Notes under the pieces: model-generated
Databases searched by the model: none
What the model saw: the letters and a program-made list of their open reading frames with translations, nothing else
What the model was told of the DNA's origin: nothing
Assembly (NCBI RefSeq): GCF_964204645.1
Contig: NC_134025.1
Coordinates: 4,655,001-4,719,000 of the forward strand
Source of the DNA: Tubulanus polymorphus
Lineage: Eukaryota; Nemertea; Palaeonemertea; Tubulaniformes; Tubulanidae
Direction of reading: 5' to 3'
Length of the DNA stretch: 64,000 nucleotides
Program-made: the position numbers and the translations under genes
Shown here: in pieces, positions 9,679 through 24,600 of the stretch
Numbering within the stretch: the first letter of the stretch is position 1
How the letters are laid out: each line of letters begins with the position of its first letter

Positions 9679-12656
9679 TTTATTTTTTTTCAAATATCAT
9701 GTATACAAATCTGAACACTGGAATGTTTAACTATAGTCAAAGGAATGTGATTAGCAAACGATGAAATACAGTACAATTCAATTCACACGACTGAAGCGTT
9801 TAACACCACACATATAGATCAGAATAACGTTGACGTATGTATTCACTTAAGTAACATCATTGCTTTTCTGAAAGCGTAGTTAAGACCCACTTGAACTCAA
9901 CGGCATTAAGAAATTCATTAATTCATTCAATTCATGATGCGCCTAGCTAATAAAAGAGTCGAGTTGACTGCATTGAAACCACAGTTAGATCAGTGATTCG
10001 GATGTTCTTTATCACCTTCAAATACGTACGTACAAGTCAGATTTCAAGCTTTAAGTTGTTCAATCTAATTATTGCCCAACATTTGTACACACGATATTAT
10101 CCCTCATAATTATTCTATATAAATATTCATATGATTTCCACTTCAATTGGGCCATTATATAAAAATCAATATCAATCATTAATAATAAGAGACCAAATTT
10201 TGTACATCATTGTTGATTATTCTCAAGTTCTACATGGACAGTTTATACAAATATAAGAACATATAATTTTTATGTATAAGTTATATATATATATATATAT
10301 TACAGTAGTTAAATATCATATAAATATGAAAACATCAACCGATACCTATCAATAGGGAAGCTAACCTAGTCATATACCAAAATATATATTATTTATCATA
10401 TTGATTTACTTACGTTATAATTAGATTAATTGATTGATTGATCAAGGGACATAATCGATCATCAAATCACTTAACAGTACGTTTAATTTCACACAGAAAC
10501 CTACATCAAAGGTTTAATACTCATTTCAACATTAAGCAATGAATTTTTAACTTATTAATCCTCAGATCAGTGTATTTTTTGCACTAGATCCTTTTCATTT
10601 TTGGTGGCAAGAAATAAAGATTTCTATCTACAATTTTGTTAAATGAATATTTTTACTTAATAATAATATATAAAACAGCTCTCGTTTCGGGCTATATCCA
10701 TATAAAAATGCGATGATATGTCTTAAGCTAACTAATTAAAACTAAAAAGAATGTTAAGAATACATAATTTAGTGAAGCAAATTTAGTATAACAGTTGGAA
10801 TGACAGCAGAATAGTTTAATAATAATTCAAAATATAATTTTGATAAATAAATAATACAGAAAAACAGCTTTGGCAGACTTCAGTTCAGTGTCAAAATTGT
10901 TTTATTTCATCTTCTTTTAATTCTAATTTCTATCAGCAATATCAACAAAATATTTCCAAAGATATTCAAACACAATATCCAATTGGCTGATGGAAGTAAA
11001 AAGAAGTGGATACGCAACACCATGAAGAAGCTGATCAAGCTGATAAGAAGTGACACCTATTGAGCATCACACACATTACAAGACAATCTACGTAACATAT
11101 CTTTATTATAAAAGTGAAAACTTTTGGAGGGAATGAGAAGAGTATTTGTCTTAGTATAAAGACTAATGAAACAATATGTAGCTAGACAATAAACATGAGC
11201 TACTGCATTTAATAAGAATATGCAACAATTAGCTGTCTAGGCAGCTGACGAGTTCTGAGCTAATAATCCGGTAGTCTGCTAAATTTGAGCACAATTTCTT
11301 TTTTCAAACCTGAAGGATCAGCAAGATGTAGAGATCAAGAGGGTGAGATCAGCTCAATAACATATATGATTACTTTCCAAAAAGCTGCTAATATAATGCA
11401 ACTTTTGCTCGGATTTGAAACTGATGACACATTGGCAGATAAATACCCTCAGGTTCAACTTTTCAATAAGGACCAAAGAAAATCTGTATTGGTTTTTGCA
11501 TAAATAAGTCCAATTCTTATCGATAATTCAAATGGAAGTTCAATAGTCTGAAATAGTCAGGCCTAGTGTTTAGATGGATGGAGCCAAAAATTCATATAAG
11601 TGTTTTTGAATGTTTGATAGTACAGATGATTTCAACTTAACAATAGTACTGGTACTTGAATTAGAAGAAAAGTGTAATAATGTTTAGAATTATATAACAA
11701 CCTACACACGAATTGTGACTTTTTAAAGGCGAAACTTAAGAAAACCTGATTGAATTCACTTCAATATGTACATCTCATAAGCAAAACCATGATATAAAAT
11801 CTATACATGAATCTTTTTAAGTTACAAATAGGGGAAAAAATAAACTAAAGTCTCTCATCACAGAAAATAATACAATAATTGATTTAAACTGAACTGGCTA
11901 AAAAATCTACTTCAAAAATTTTCATCGGTTAGCACCTCAGGCATTCAAATACTGCAGGATGACAATGTGGAATTCACCATCATTCATAACTATGAAATTC
12001 TTCAACATATTACGCTTTTTAGGACAATTTACCTAATGAGAAACTCATCAGTTAAATAATGCGTTATCGCGACTGAAATTGACTCTCAAGCGGATCCAGG
12101 GTGGAAATTTTCAGTGCCTCATCAACCAAAAAGGCCAACCACTTAAAATATTACGTGGTTCAATTTTTCACATCGAGAATGGTGTAGTTATTGAAATTGT
12201 ATTCCACTAGAGGTTCGAGGCGTAGCTCTGGATCTGCCGCTGTTGCGTAATGCAGCCTAAGGCTTGCCATACACATGCACGTGTTGGAATCAGTGTTTCC
12301 ACTAAGTGCATGCATTCAGCTCTCCGCTCATATACAATGACACCGCTTCTTATTTCCGTGTCAAACTGAAGCTAGGTCGCCTAGTAACCGAATAGCGTTT
12401 CAAAAAGAGAAATTTTCAGCTTCGAGCTTTTGTGTAAACTCTCTCGACACTGATCTAAAAGCCTGATGGTAATGCAACTTAAGTTAAGTTCTCGATGCGT
12501 GATTCCTGTTCCTAGCGCTGGATGTAATTGTATCACGCGATGCATTGATTGCTAGCCAGCGATTTTAGGAAATAATTCTCTTTATACAGCATTATATGAT
12601 TGATATATTACATGTTCGTATATGTATGGAATGGATGGTGCGAGTATCGTCGGGTT
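9679..12656 (-). other. Probable long 3' untranslated region of the GPR158-like gene
   Basis: Nearly 3 kb of AT-rich sequence without a credible ORF lies directly downstream, on the minus strand, of the stop codon at 12657. It ends at a minus-strand AATAAA (9679-9684). The simplest reading is one long 3' UTR, but an unrecognised intergenic stretch is also possible. Confidence 0.45.
10282..10301. repeat. TA dinucleotide microsatellite
   Basis: About ten TA units lie inside the AT-rich putative 3' UTR. It is low complexity and probably without function. Confidence 0.8.
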
Positions 12657-15600
12657 TTAGTTTCGGACGAGTAGATGATAAGCTGCCAGTAGCGCGGAAA
12701 CAAGCACCGTATTCACTGTAATGGCAGCGGCACCAGCAAGACGACACTTATACAAGTGATACCTGAAATTACAAACATCCTTTATTACTTACACGATCCA
12801 ATTTCTTCAACATTTCAGTTAAAACTGAATTATTAATGAAAACTATACCAATCTTTAGAGTAGAAAAATGAATTTAATGTTTATATGGAGGGTCCTGTGA
12901 GGGTCCTATTGATTCGGGAGTCTAAAAATTCAGATAATTTTGACAACGCAAGACCCAAGTAAGTGCTTGTCACGCCATCTGGTGGGATAGCTGGTACGCA
13001 GAAACCTTAGTATCGTATGTATGAAAGCAGTTAATCTGATATTAGCAAAGTTGCTTATCAATTTCCAAAATATAGAAAAATTCTCTGAATCTAATTTCAT
13101 ATTCGGATTTTTTGGCCGCACTGCATTGTCCAAATTGTGCGAGTTTTACTGTATTTGCATTCAATGGCGAGCCGATACCTTCATTCAGATGTTGTCTACA
13201 ATAACTACGACAAGAGGGAATAGAGAGAGAGAGAAGATGTGACAACTACGTGAAAGAAAGAGTAGTCAGGCTGAAATAATATCGGCACTGGGTATATATA
13301 CGAGCGAGTTAACAAGTCACCAAGGTTACCGCAGACACACAATGTTGATCAGGGAATACGCGTCATTAAGAGGTGTCTAAGTGGAGACCGTGACACATCA
13401 GTAACTAAGTACTGGTCAGTAAAACATTGTATCGTTAAAAACAAATACTGCATAGCTCGAGTTTATCACCGATCAGATATGAAGGTGAGCCTTGTTAACG
13501 ACGGTATCAACTGAACGTACCTGTGATTTTCGCCAGCCATCATTTTTCGGTACTCTTCCTCCATGGCTTGACCGTCGAAATACCACGACCGTTCGTCGTT
13601 GAACGGATACTCGTAATTCTGACGACATTCGCACTTATATCCGCCGAGTTTATATTTGAGTGCTTCGAGAGGCATACACTGCAAAACATACACAAATCAT
13701 CACAGAACATTTAACTAGTATACCGTCGTTGTCATTATTTTTTATGGAGGAAGAATCTTCCATTCATCCTTTGAAGCACTAGGGGGCCATTCATTTATTA
13801 TTCATGCATAAGGTGAAGAAGGTACCGCCAGAGGTATATGAGCGAGTAGGTCCATTAACTGAAGGATTTGCATAAGCAATAAATGGATGAACCCGATCCA
13901 AGGTTGTTAAATAAGCACGATAAGTAAGGATATTAAATTGTTGATTTTATAGCGATTACACATGAAACCAGTCCGATTGAATAATTATGGATGGTGCTAA
14001 AGCAGAACTTAGTTGCTGAGAAGGCAAGCTGGTTACAGTCGTTGGCATGAGGCACTGAGGGAACATCACATTATAATACAGGTGACTATTCCGCCAGTGC
14101 CAAGCGCCACCATACTGCTATCAAGCAGGATATATAGGTTCCCATAGACCGCAATATATTAGCGCAATAGGCCTCGTGACTTAAAAGCAAAGAAATGGAC
14201 ATGCATGACTGACTTCCACTGAAGATGTAAGAAATTAGTACAGTAGAATTCACTCGAATAGACGACCCAATCACCGGTGTAATGAACAATGTATATCCCT
14301 AATGGAACGAGCTATTCAATAATCTATTAATAATTAAACCGAGCTTGCACAATACCGAGGATTTCTAGAACTCGAACATGTGATCTGTTAACTGACTGTT
14401 GATGAATGTACATTAATGCTAACTAATCTAAGCATCATCTCATGAGCCACAAAGTTCATTTTAAGAACGCAGTATGGAAACATGAAAGATACGAATTTCT
14501 CGTTACATCCCTCAATAGCGAGTAGGATAATGAATGGTAGGTTTTTTTAACTAAATGATCAAAGTGAACATATTTGTAATCGTCGTCTGTATAACGATAA
14601 GAAGAATTTCAGTCAGAGAAAAAGAAAACATTTCTACCATAGTGCCAACAGCGTACAATAGCCGAGTTTGATATACCAGGTAACACACTAGTGCCTATTA
14701 GTCATCAGCTAGCCATGTAAATTGTCATGAAAATCTTCCTCACGAAGAGCATAGTATAAAGGGAGCTACACTACACTAGTGTCTACACAGCTTACCACAT
14801 ATCAATTTCAAAAGCGTATAATATATTGGAGGCAGAATTGGCAGTTGTCAATAAAGGATGTGATTTCAAATTATATCACAATTTGGCGACAAAATCCGAC
14901 ATCTAACCACGGTCAGCGCAGGAGGCAATACTTGTTGAAATTGAGAAGCAGAGGTGACGAAACTGACTAAATACAGCATTTATCGGTTCAAAGCCTTAAG
15001 ACACTCGAACGGCTGTATTTAAGTTCGAAGTACAAATAGGCACTAGATAGTGATGGCTGAGAACGGTATAATCCATTTAAGAACTACAACACTCATATCG
15101 ACAATCGCTCTTCTTTAGTCCGATGTACGCGTAATGCTAAGAGGATTACCACGGTAGCTGAATACGGGTTCTACGTCTGAAAGCCAGCCATCTACGGAGA
15201 CAGATCTCGTCCAAGCAACACCTTTTATAACCTTAAACCTTCCACCTATATGTGATTGATATTTTGCTTAAATGAATTGTTGGCCACTATTTCACTTACC
15301 ACTTGACTTTCGTAGTCACATTTGGCCGTGTTCTTGAATGCGTTTGGAATGTAAAAAGGCTGTGGACATTGATTAATATCCATATCATCCAGTGACACCG
15401 TTACAGTAACGACACCCCTAAAATATAGAATTACTTCAATTAGAAATAGCTCCTTGACTCGGAAACGTATACGTAAACAGAGTATGACGCTTGGACTCTT
15501 ACTTGAAAACGTGCTTTGTTCTGAGGTTATTAAATCCGAAGAATGGGACGGAGTAAGTGAGCAACCACAGATCGAAACGTCCATCACATTTGAAGAAAGG

Positions 15601-18600
15601 CACGGACCAGTGACCGTCGTCGATATTCGGCGCGCGATAATACACCGGATAATGTTCGAATCGTCGAATAGCCGAACCGTTAATATCCGCACGCACCATC
15701 GGCTTAATCGTGAACTTTTCCAAACCGTACGAGTTCGTAGCCCAGCGTGATTTCACTGCCGTGTAGAATGGTTCCTCGGTGTACAGGGTCTTCAAACCGG
15801 CCTGATCTTCGGCGTTATACTGAAGAGAGTCTTGCGGCGTACGCCACGCGTACGGTCCGAAGTATTCACGCGTCGATCCGTTACGATGCCGGAACTGATC
15901 GCGTTCCCAATAACAACCGCTCGCGAAGATACGATTATCGCCCATCGTGTTCGCGATGACTTCGCCGAATAATTGCTCGACCGCTAGGTATTTGTCACCT
16001 TTCAAAATACCGTATTCCTCGGGGATGTCGACGTTCTGTAGGAACATGCTGATGAAATGAGCTAAACGCAACGCGACACGAGCCTGCATCTCGAACTTCA
16101 CCTTAGCTCCGTACGCCATATCACCTAAAAGTTAATAATACTTATAAAGCGCCGATTTGAAACCGATCACGTCTCACCGTCGGTCAAACATTATTCACCA
16201 GGGCACAGAAAGTTTCATTCGCGATTAAAATCAATCGATGAACATAAACTATTCCGAATACTCACCCGGTAATTTCAGCTCTTCGCCATCGAGACCTTTG
16301 CAAGTCTTCTGAGTGACGCTGTATTTCTTATCGAGCAACTTAGTCAGTTTATCGTTAGCCTCAACGTTAAAGGCAGCACGTGCGTTCAATAAGTTGTAGT
16401 TCGCCGACAAATAACGCTTTTTACGTGACTTTATCTTTGACTTTTTCTCTCCTGGTAACTGCGACTGTGCCTCGTCAGCGTCGCGCTTGAACCGGGAAAC
16501 CAGATGCTGTTTCTTCTTATCAGATATCGCTTTCGGCTTCCTAAAATGAACACGAATATACAATGCAATGTGTGAAGCGGAATACGTACGATGAATGAAA
16601 TCGATTTCATATAAGAACTAGGAACAATCATTCTTCAGCTAACATCTTAATCACGTTTCATGAAATTTCATAAACTGGGAATGGAATTGCCTGAAGACGG
16701 CAAATCAACACCGCGGCACTTAGCTAATGGAATGGCAATAATTTGATTTCACTGATAGAAGAAATCATTACAATAAGCAATTCAAGCCATAAATTGTTCA
16801 ACTTTTAAAATCTTAGCGAGCATAAAAGGAGCAAATTAGCACTTAAATTTATTAGAAATCCTCTCATTTTTTTTACACTGAAAGAAATTGTATATTTCAG
16901 AGTTGAATAGATCGACTATGATAGACTAATGAAACAGTAAACCTTACTCATTAGCCGGGGTTTGTTTCATTGTAACGACTGGCGCAATGCTCTTCAGGTA
17001 ACGATTCAGAACGGCTTCTCTGTGAATCCTAAGACGTTCTTCGCGTTCTTCTCGCAATCGGTTTTCTCGACGCGCTCGACCTTCGGGCGTCGACATTTCT
17101 TCGACGATGCGTTTTTCGTCGGCTAAACGTTTCTCTTTCAATCCGAGTTCGAATTTAGCGTCTTCGATATCTCTTTCCCTCCACTCGATCTCCAGATCGT
17201 GAATACTATCGGAAACGTCGCGTTTCTTGCGTTTCATACCACCGGTGTTTTTAACGGGGTTCACTTGCCTCACTGAAACATTCGAAGTTACGAGTTAAAA
17301 CAGTACATCACACGTTCGGTAAAATACAAATGATTCAACCTCGTTAAACTCTTACCAACTGGGACCTGCAAAATTAGTCTCAGTGAAGTTCGAGTTTAGT
17401 GAAGGATTGAAAAATAAGATAGCCAATCAGAAAATCTCATTTTGTCCTGGCTAGTAAAGAGTCAGAGTGAGGCGAGGTATACAGCACTACTGTATACAAA
17501 GTTTTCTCAAAATTATTAATAAAATTAATCTATTAATCATGGGGATTGTAACTTTTTCAAGGTGGCAAGACGAAAAGATTTCCTCAACGATGGCAATTTT
17601 TCCCAGTACCATCAATAATGTCATCTGAGAACAGTGATAAAAATGTGTATAGATTTTAACGCATATCTGCAGCTGACAGTAACTGAAGTGTTCGGAGGGA
17701 AGATTCCCCGTGTGTCGCCAGAATTTAAAACCCTTATCAATCGTTGACAAAGCATGTACTTACGCCCAACAGCGAGGCAATCAAATCCGCTGTCATATTC
17801 CTCTTTTATGGATTGTTCTATATTTAGTCCAAGGTAAGCGTGTCTTTGGAAGAATGGATATCGATATCCGGATCGACACATACAAGTATAACCACCTCGT
17901 TGGAAACCGAATCCAGGCAATGGCTCGCACTACAAGACAAAATGATGGAAACTGGAAAATACATGTAGTTTCGATGTTTTCTGCGAAACAATCTGCATGA
18001 CTTAAATAACAAGAAGGTTAAAGCTACACAGCGCTCGGTGTAACAACGCACATGCTGGTGAATTTGGAGGCCCTCCAAAATATTTTTGCTCCCCCAAAAA
18101 ATAGATTTTGTTGAAAATTACACGCAGCATGATTTCTGACTCCGACACCTGATTAAAAAAAAATCTACACTAAAAATGTGTTCAATTTAATTAGTACTGC
18201 ATCATAAACGTTTTATAACTGAACTAATGCCAAACTTCAACGAAATAAGTCAAATCCGTAGTGCCGGGCCCGTCCCTGATATTAACTTTAAACTAGCAAC
18301 AAATCTTATGCTATTTGAAAGACCGGGCAAGATAAAACAAATATTGATATCAATCGCAAGTGAGGTTGACATTCTTATCTTAAGGTTAGATTGCTAAATT
18401 ACCCGTACAAGTATACAGAGATATCGCTATGTATCGTATATAACTCATTATCACATTAACTTTTCATACACCAAAAAGAAAGCTGATGAAAAAGTTATTA
18501 TCATATCAATATCACGCAGGCTACTATTCAGTGAATGCTGCTGCTGCGGCGGCATTATCAATTTTCCAAATATTTTTCATCAATCAGCGCAAGTTAGATT

Positions 18601-21600
18601 ATTTGCCGACTGCGAGCTAGGAGCGGTGTTCTCGCAGCTAACGGCAGCTTTCTCTCTCTCGTACACGAGCGCAGCACAACTATCATTAGTGAAGATTGGT
18701 ACCCTCAGGCCAAACGGTGAGAGACATTCGACGGATATCTCAGCAGTTCGATGCAGCTGAAATACACTTTCCTTACCCATACGAGCCGAATTGGTGAATG
18801 TTCATCAGCACTTTAGAACGATAGGAAAATTTGATACCAACCCGTAACAAAATCATCATATACCAACAATGTACGAATCTATAAGCAAAAATTTATTATT
18901 CAAAAGTTGTTTCCTCCATTTTTAATATCTAAATAATAAATATTGCTTTTAAATTTGTACATTGTCAGTTTCTATCATCTATTCACCAGGTTTCAGTGTG
19001 GCTGTTCTACCACTAAACCATCAACCGTGAATTACTTACGAGGGTTCTGGGTTTACAGCGCGCAGTTCCGGCGAATTTGTTAGGCGGCGCATTTCCGCGA
19101 CTGATCTGACACTGGTTGATGTCGAGTTTGATGAAATCTATGTCCATGACGACGACAGCGACGAACCTGTCGACGAGAACAATGATGATTTTAAAAACGC
19201 AATTATTACGAAAATCGACGACGAAACATAACAACAAAACTCTTTGAATTATTGCCATAAAAATGGATTTTTATCAAAAATGTCGTCTAATGGTACGCAG
19301 AAAAATCGTGCGTACAAGTGATCTATCATACGGAATATGTTTCTAGCGCGTATATACGCATATTCATCAGCATCATAAATATCGCCATTCATAATCAACG
19401 AAATCCCTTGATATATTTCAATTGCTTTTTTTCTCTAAATGTTTGCCAGTCCCGAACAATTTCACAGCTAATAAATCAACGCGAGCCCCGATGTTTCTGG
19501 ATGACAAGTTTCTGACTGGTAATTGTCGACTGCGTCGGAAATTTACATTTTCATAGGATCATCAACGACACAATAAATACCCTAAAACGTAAATCTTTCC
19601 GGTCCATTAGTAAGTTTTATGCATTTGCGATTGAGAACTGGGGGCCAGAAAGGGGTTATCTGCTGTTAAACTAGGGTTGGAATTAGAGGGGACAGTGAAG
19701 GCTGCGCCCCTTTTCTTCAAACTAGTGTTGTTGAAAAAACATGAGAGCGTACGTGTAAGGAAAATACCAGAATTCATTTTTTTGATAATAATTCATTTTA
19801 TTTCTTTTCATTTTAAATGCCCACTTTCCAAATACTCTAGATCCACCTGGTAACCAGGACAGGGCAGGTTCATGAATTTTTTTGTTCATCGCTCAGGCAA
19901 AAATGCTGATGATGAAACTCATAGTTTCTAAGATTTCAACGGCTTAAAAAAATTCTCCAAGCCGCCAGAAGCCATTAAATAGCTCTATGACATTCTAATC
20001 TTCGGCGGTGCTTCATCCCCCGCAAGCCGTATATCCCAAACTACACGCAAAATGTCTCTATTTAGAGAAAAAAAAAATAGTGATAGCTATCAATGCAGTA
20101 TGGTTTATTCTGGTCACATAGAAACTTGTTTAATTAATGTCAGGACTAGGTATACATGATTAATATATGCGTAACTGGTTACCAGTTAATCCCAGTTCTC
20201 AAGTTACTGTTTATCCGTAGAAAGCCCAGCTGAATTCGCCGTGTAATTATATTTCGTAGTCGCCCGGGTTTCTACTCGGTCCGTTATCGTTATTATTCAT
20301 CGACATACATAGCGGACAACATAATAAATATGAATAATGATGATCAATTATCTTATATTATTTGCTATTTTATCAATTACAAAATTGCAACCGCGATATA
20401 AAACACATTGCGTGCTACACGCGTACACGTAATTCTAAAATCAAATTACCAAATATAATGATGCCGGTGGAAACGGATGCCGGAAAAAAATGTCACGTTT
20501 TCCGAAATTGAGAACTGCCAACATTAGATGATCATTAAGGATTCCACTTATGGCAAGCGAGGATATGCCAGATTTGCTAGTAAAAAGTGTGGCTGTTTTT
20601 CCCCCAACGATTACCTCGCATGCGCTTTGTTTTCTCTGACTCGATCTGCTAAGAATCCAATCGATTAACACAGTCAATACGTGAGATATAGACGGATAAT
20701 GTTTTATAGGGATATTTCATAGCAATTCTAAAACATTTCCTTCTTTAAACAAAATTTCCCGACTATTAAAAGAAACCTTTGAAAATGAATAAAAATTCAC
20801 GGACATCCAGGTAAGTGGTCACCCAATAGTAGTTACTCTCGTCTTCAGTGTTCAATTCCACATTTTGATAGAAATTTTCTCACAAATAACTAAGACAAGT
20901 AATTACTAATGAAAACTTTAAATACGAATCACTGAGCAGAAACATTAATTCAACATATAATGTGGTCGTCTAGTCCAGTAGTGATAATGTATGGATTGGG
21001 GAGCCCCAAAAATTCAGTTCAAAGCATAGGCCTATAAGACCGATAACAAGTCACGCCACCTGGTGGGATAGTCTGGCCGATGGTATTGCGGATCGTCGTT
21101 TTCTAGATAATGGTCGAGTGAGAATCAAATCGACGCGCATTAATCCGATATCTACCAGTAACAGAATCCACTCAAGCTTTAGCTAAACTCGGCGTTGTTA
21201 TTGCGACTTGGAAACGCGACGCAAATCGAATTACTCTTCAATGAAATCGCGTCAACGGATCATTAGTAGTATACCATAGAACACAAACACGGCTTAAAGG
21301 GCCCCAAACGTACCATCAATAAATATTAAACATCGAAGTTTGCCACATTCTACCAAGTCTTCTATCAAACTGATCATCGAGGGCATCAATAAATCACAGT
21401 CGATCCTAAAAAGTGTAGGTTTCTTTTACAAGGCTCGATCACGGTCCCTATACAGATCAACCATTCCTGGATATAAGTTTACAAGGAGTTTCAATTTCAA
21501 ATTTCGAGTAAGCGTCTGCATCTAGAATTCTCCTAAATCGGTACTGTTCATATCAAATTTTAATCTTTATATGAAAATAAATGGGTGCAACACAAGCGAG

Positions 21601-24600
21601 TCTGAATGATAGTTTAATACAGGATTACGATTTGCAGTAAACTGTTTTCTCAATGAGCACTCCGTATTGCGAAACCTATCACATGACCGCGCGATGGATT
21701 AAGTAATCAAACCGGCTGTTTGTATGCAGTTGGCACCCCCATCAAATCATTCCCCGGTGAAACATATCGAACATAATCTACGCACAGGGCGAAGATTAAT
21801 AATCATATTACATGTAAAGGTTGGCGCTGGAATTACATCCGAAGTCAACGCGTTTATTGTCGATACGTATATACGCGTCAATCAATCACCGTAGCAACCG
21901 TTTCATATCGCCGCGTCGGCGCCGCCAAAAATTCAGACGAGGAGACGGAACGATAAGACGAAAGATCGCCGATTATAGCCGCCCTCAATCGTGACCGACT
22001 CTAAAGAGACTGATTCATCACCGCTCGGCGAACAACGCGAAAACCGTCTCGGAATTTATGCCACGGCAGTCGCGCGCGCGCGGGGGCATCGAGCGTGCAC
22101 TGATATAAAACGGATGATGAAAAATCTACGGAGACCGGATATTTCGACACTGGAGATTCTGCAGTTCTTCCGTTACAGACGGAAAAACTTGCCATCCAGA
22201 GGATCGAAGAATCATATAGCAAGACGAAGGAAGCTCGCCGAACAAAAAAAAAAACAACTCCCATTTCAAACGAGAAGATTCATACTATAAGATTTCTTTG
22301 TCAAGCCGTCGCATATATCACTTCATCAATCCATCCTCTTCATTCCTACGATACTGTACTATTGGGTTAAGATGCCAAGCCTCTGATTTCAAACGAGACA
22401 AGATTTATACCATGTAAGATTTCTTTGTTAAGTCGCATGTGAATGCAATTCTAAATCCGTCTTTTTCTTCACGCCCCAATGATACATGACAGACAGACGC
22501 TAAGTTTCAAAGGGCACTAACGGGCTTGTGTATCTATCGCTATAACTGCCTCAGTTCCGGTTCTGAAACTAAAAAGGCTATAGAACAATCATCCATCAAA
22601 ATGTCATCAACTAGTTTTTAAAAACCGATGAAATCACGATCTACAAGCCCGCCTAATTTACATATATAACCGACCGGTTTTAAAGATTAATTTACACAGG
22701 AAGGTGTAAGAAAAACCGGTGAAATCCGAGTCGTCGCGATCGATGCGTATTAATTATTTCGCCCGCAACTGTCAGCAGGAATTAGTCTCCGTCGACTGAT
22801 AATGACGGAAAATAATCCGCTTCAGTTTCCCGTGCAAACACAATCAACGAAACGTAACCGTCTTCGCGTGTCATCGACGCCAAGTTTCCTTAAATCACGC
22901 CGTAATAATGTAACGAATAAGAGACTGACACAAAAACCTCAACGCTGAAATGTATACGTGAGACGCTACTGACGGGAGGGAGGATGTACAACGCCCCTCG
23001 AGGAAACAGTTTTACAGCGCCCACCCGGTTAGAATAGACTCCGCAATCCGATTATCAGAAATAAACTTAGCCGGAGTCAAAACCGAGTCCGCCCGGAGCA
23101 ACCTGCTACAAAAAAGGAACGGCCTCAAACAAAAACCTTATTCCCCATAGATAATTCTTTGCTTTGGCGTCTGGTGTCGGGACATTCCTACCATTTTTTT
23201 CTTCGACATTATTCTGTAGAGCGAAATCCGAATAATCCGCCGTAAAATGTTTTCCTTACTAAATGCGCGGCAAATCTATAACAGCTATGCTTGTCTCCGC
23301 TGATGGAGATCAATTCAAGGTGATTAGGTTGTCATGGAAATGTACAGGTAATACTAGATCTCCGGTGGAAAACTACGAAAGTGGTTTTGCTGCGAATCTC
23401 ATCAAAAATCACGTAGGCCTACACGAAAACCCGATATCCCGCGTTGTATTTTGATACGAACGTACAGCGGTGGCCGATCGAGGAATTTGTCAAGGGGACG
23501 GTGTTATTCTATTAGGCGTATATTGTATTTCATGATTAATCCGGACGACACACGATGCAGTCAAACACGTCATAACGACGACATTCGTTTTAATGCCAAA
23601 ACCGTTTGAACAGACCTCTCCAACCTCTTCACCATCCGCCAATAACTTATAGGTACGAATTGAAACTTTCATTTCAGACGCTTAGGAAATTCAGATTTTG
23701 AATAACGATTTTATTTGCGACAAATCAGAATCGATCGATCGATGATGACGTATCATACATTCTATCTCACTATTGAACTGTGTAAAGTGCCCGGTAACAA
23801 CCACGAAACATCATAATCCGACATAAGAGCACCGCGCATCAACTAACCTGTGGCGATTTTCCGCCGCTATTGATCACCGACCAACGGGATAGAATCCCTG
23901 TCATAAACATTGATTGTTGATACGGATCAATAGATCGTAAATTACGGATGCCTGATCGGTAACAGATGGATAGGTTGTCGGAGCGTGGTAAGCGCTGTTG
24001 GTGGTGGTTGCCCGGTAAGTTGATCATCTTATCAATCGGTAGACGCGCGTGGTAAATTCATACGATTGCCAATCAGGTTTCAACAGTAATCGGGCGGGAA
24101 TCGCTGGATGAAGACAATCCCTACACTTGTTCATTAATTAAAAGATTGATCCTGTGTGAACTAATGAATGGCGGATTATTTGAAGAAGATTAATCAAATT
24201 AGTAGCGCATGATAAGTAAAGCCTTGTGCTTTGCAAATTCCTGAAAATTACCTTTAACTACTAACTCGAGATTTAACTTGATTAAAGAAATATTAACAAA
24301 TAAAGCAATTCTGTTTAATGAAAGCTCGATCAATGATATTTCTATTCTCAATAATGAAATCAGAAAAATGAAAACAATTTAGTCGCCAGATTTAATGAAA
24401 ACTTGCCCCAAGCAATTTCCGGATGTACACAGTAATAACGACTAGCTTCCAGTTATAACTGTTGATTCAAATTATGCAGCGAAATAATGTTTACACAACT
24501 TTCATCTCTCTGGATTAAGATTTCCTTAAAACGCGGTTTACTGTGATCAGGTTTTCCAAATTACCGATATATATATAACCCGTAATTGACCCACTCCAAA

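Noticed and set aside
11285-11503. 72-residue plus-strand ORF in the putative 3' UTR
   Set aside because: No Met in good context, no homology recognised, and it lies antisense within AT-rich DNA.
15454-15959. Plus-strand ORFs over the GPR158-like exon
   Set aside because: Frame shadows of a well-supported minus-strand exon with matched splice phases.
21991-22290. 99-residue basic ORF in the large intron of the GPR158-like gene
   Set aside because: Begins at GTG, shows no recognisable family, and its basic composition follows from a GC-richer patch; could be revisited if transcribed.
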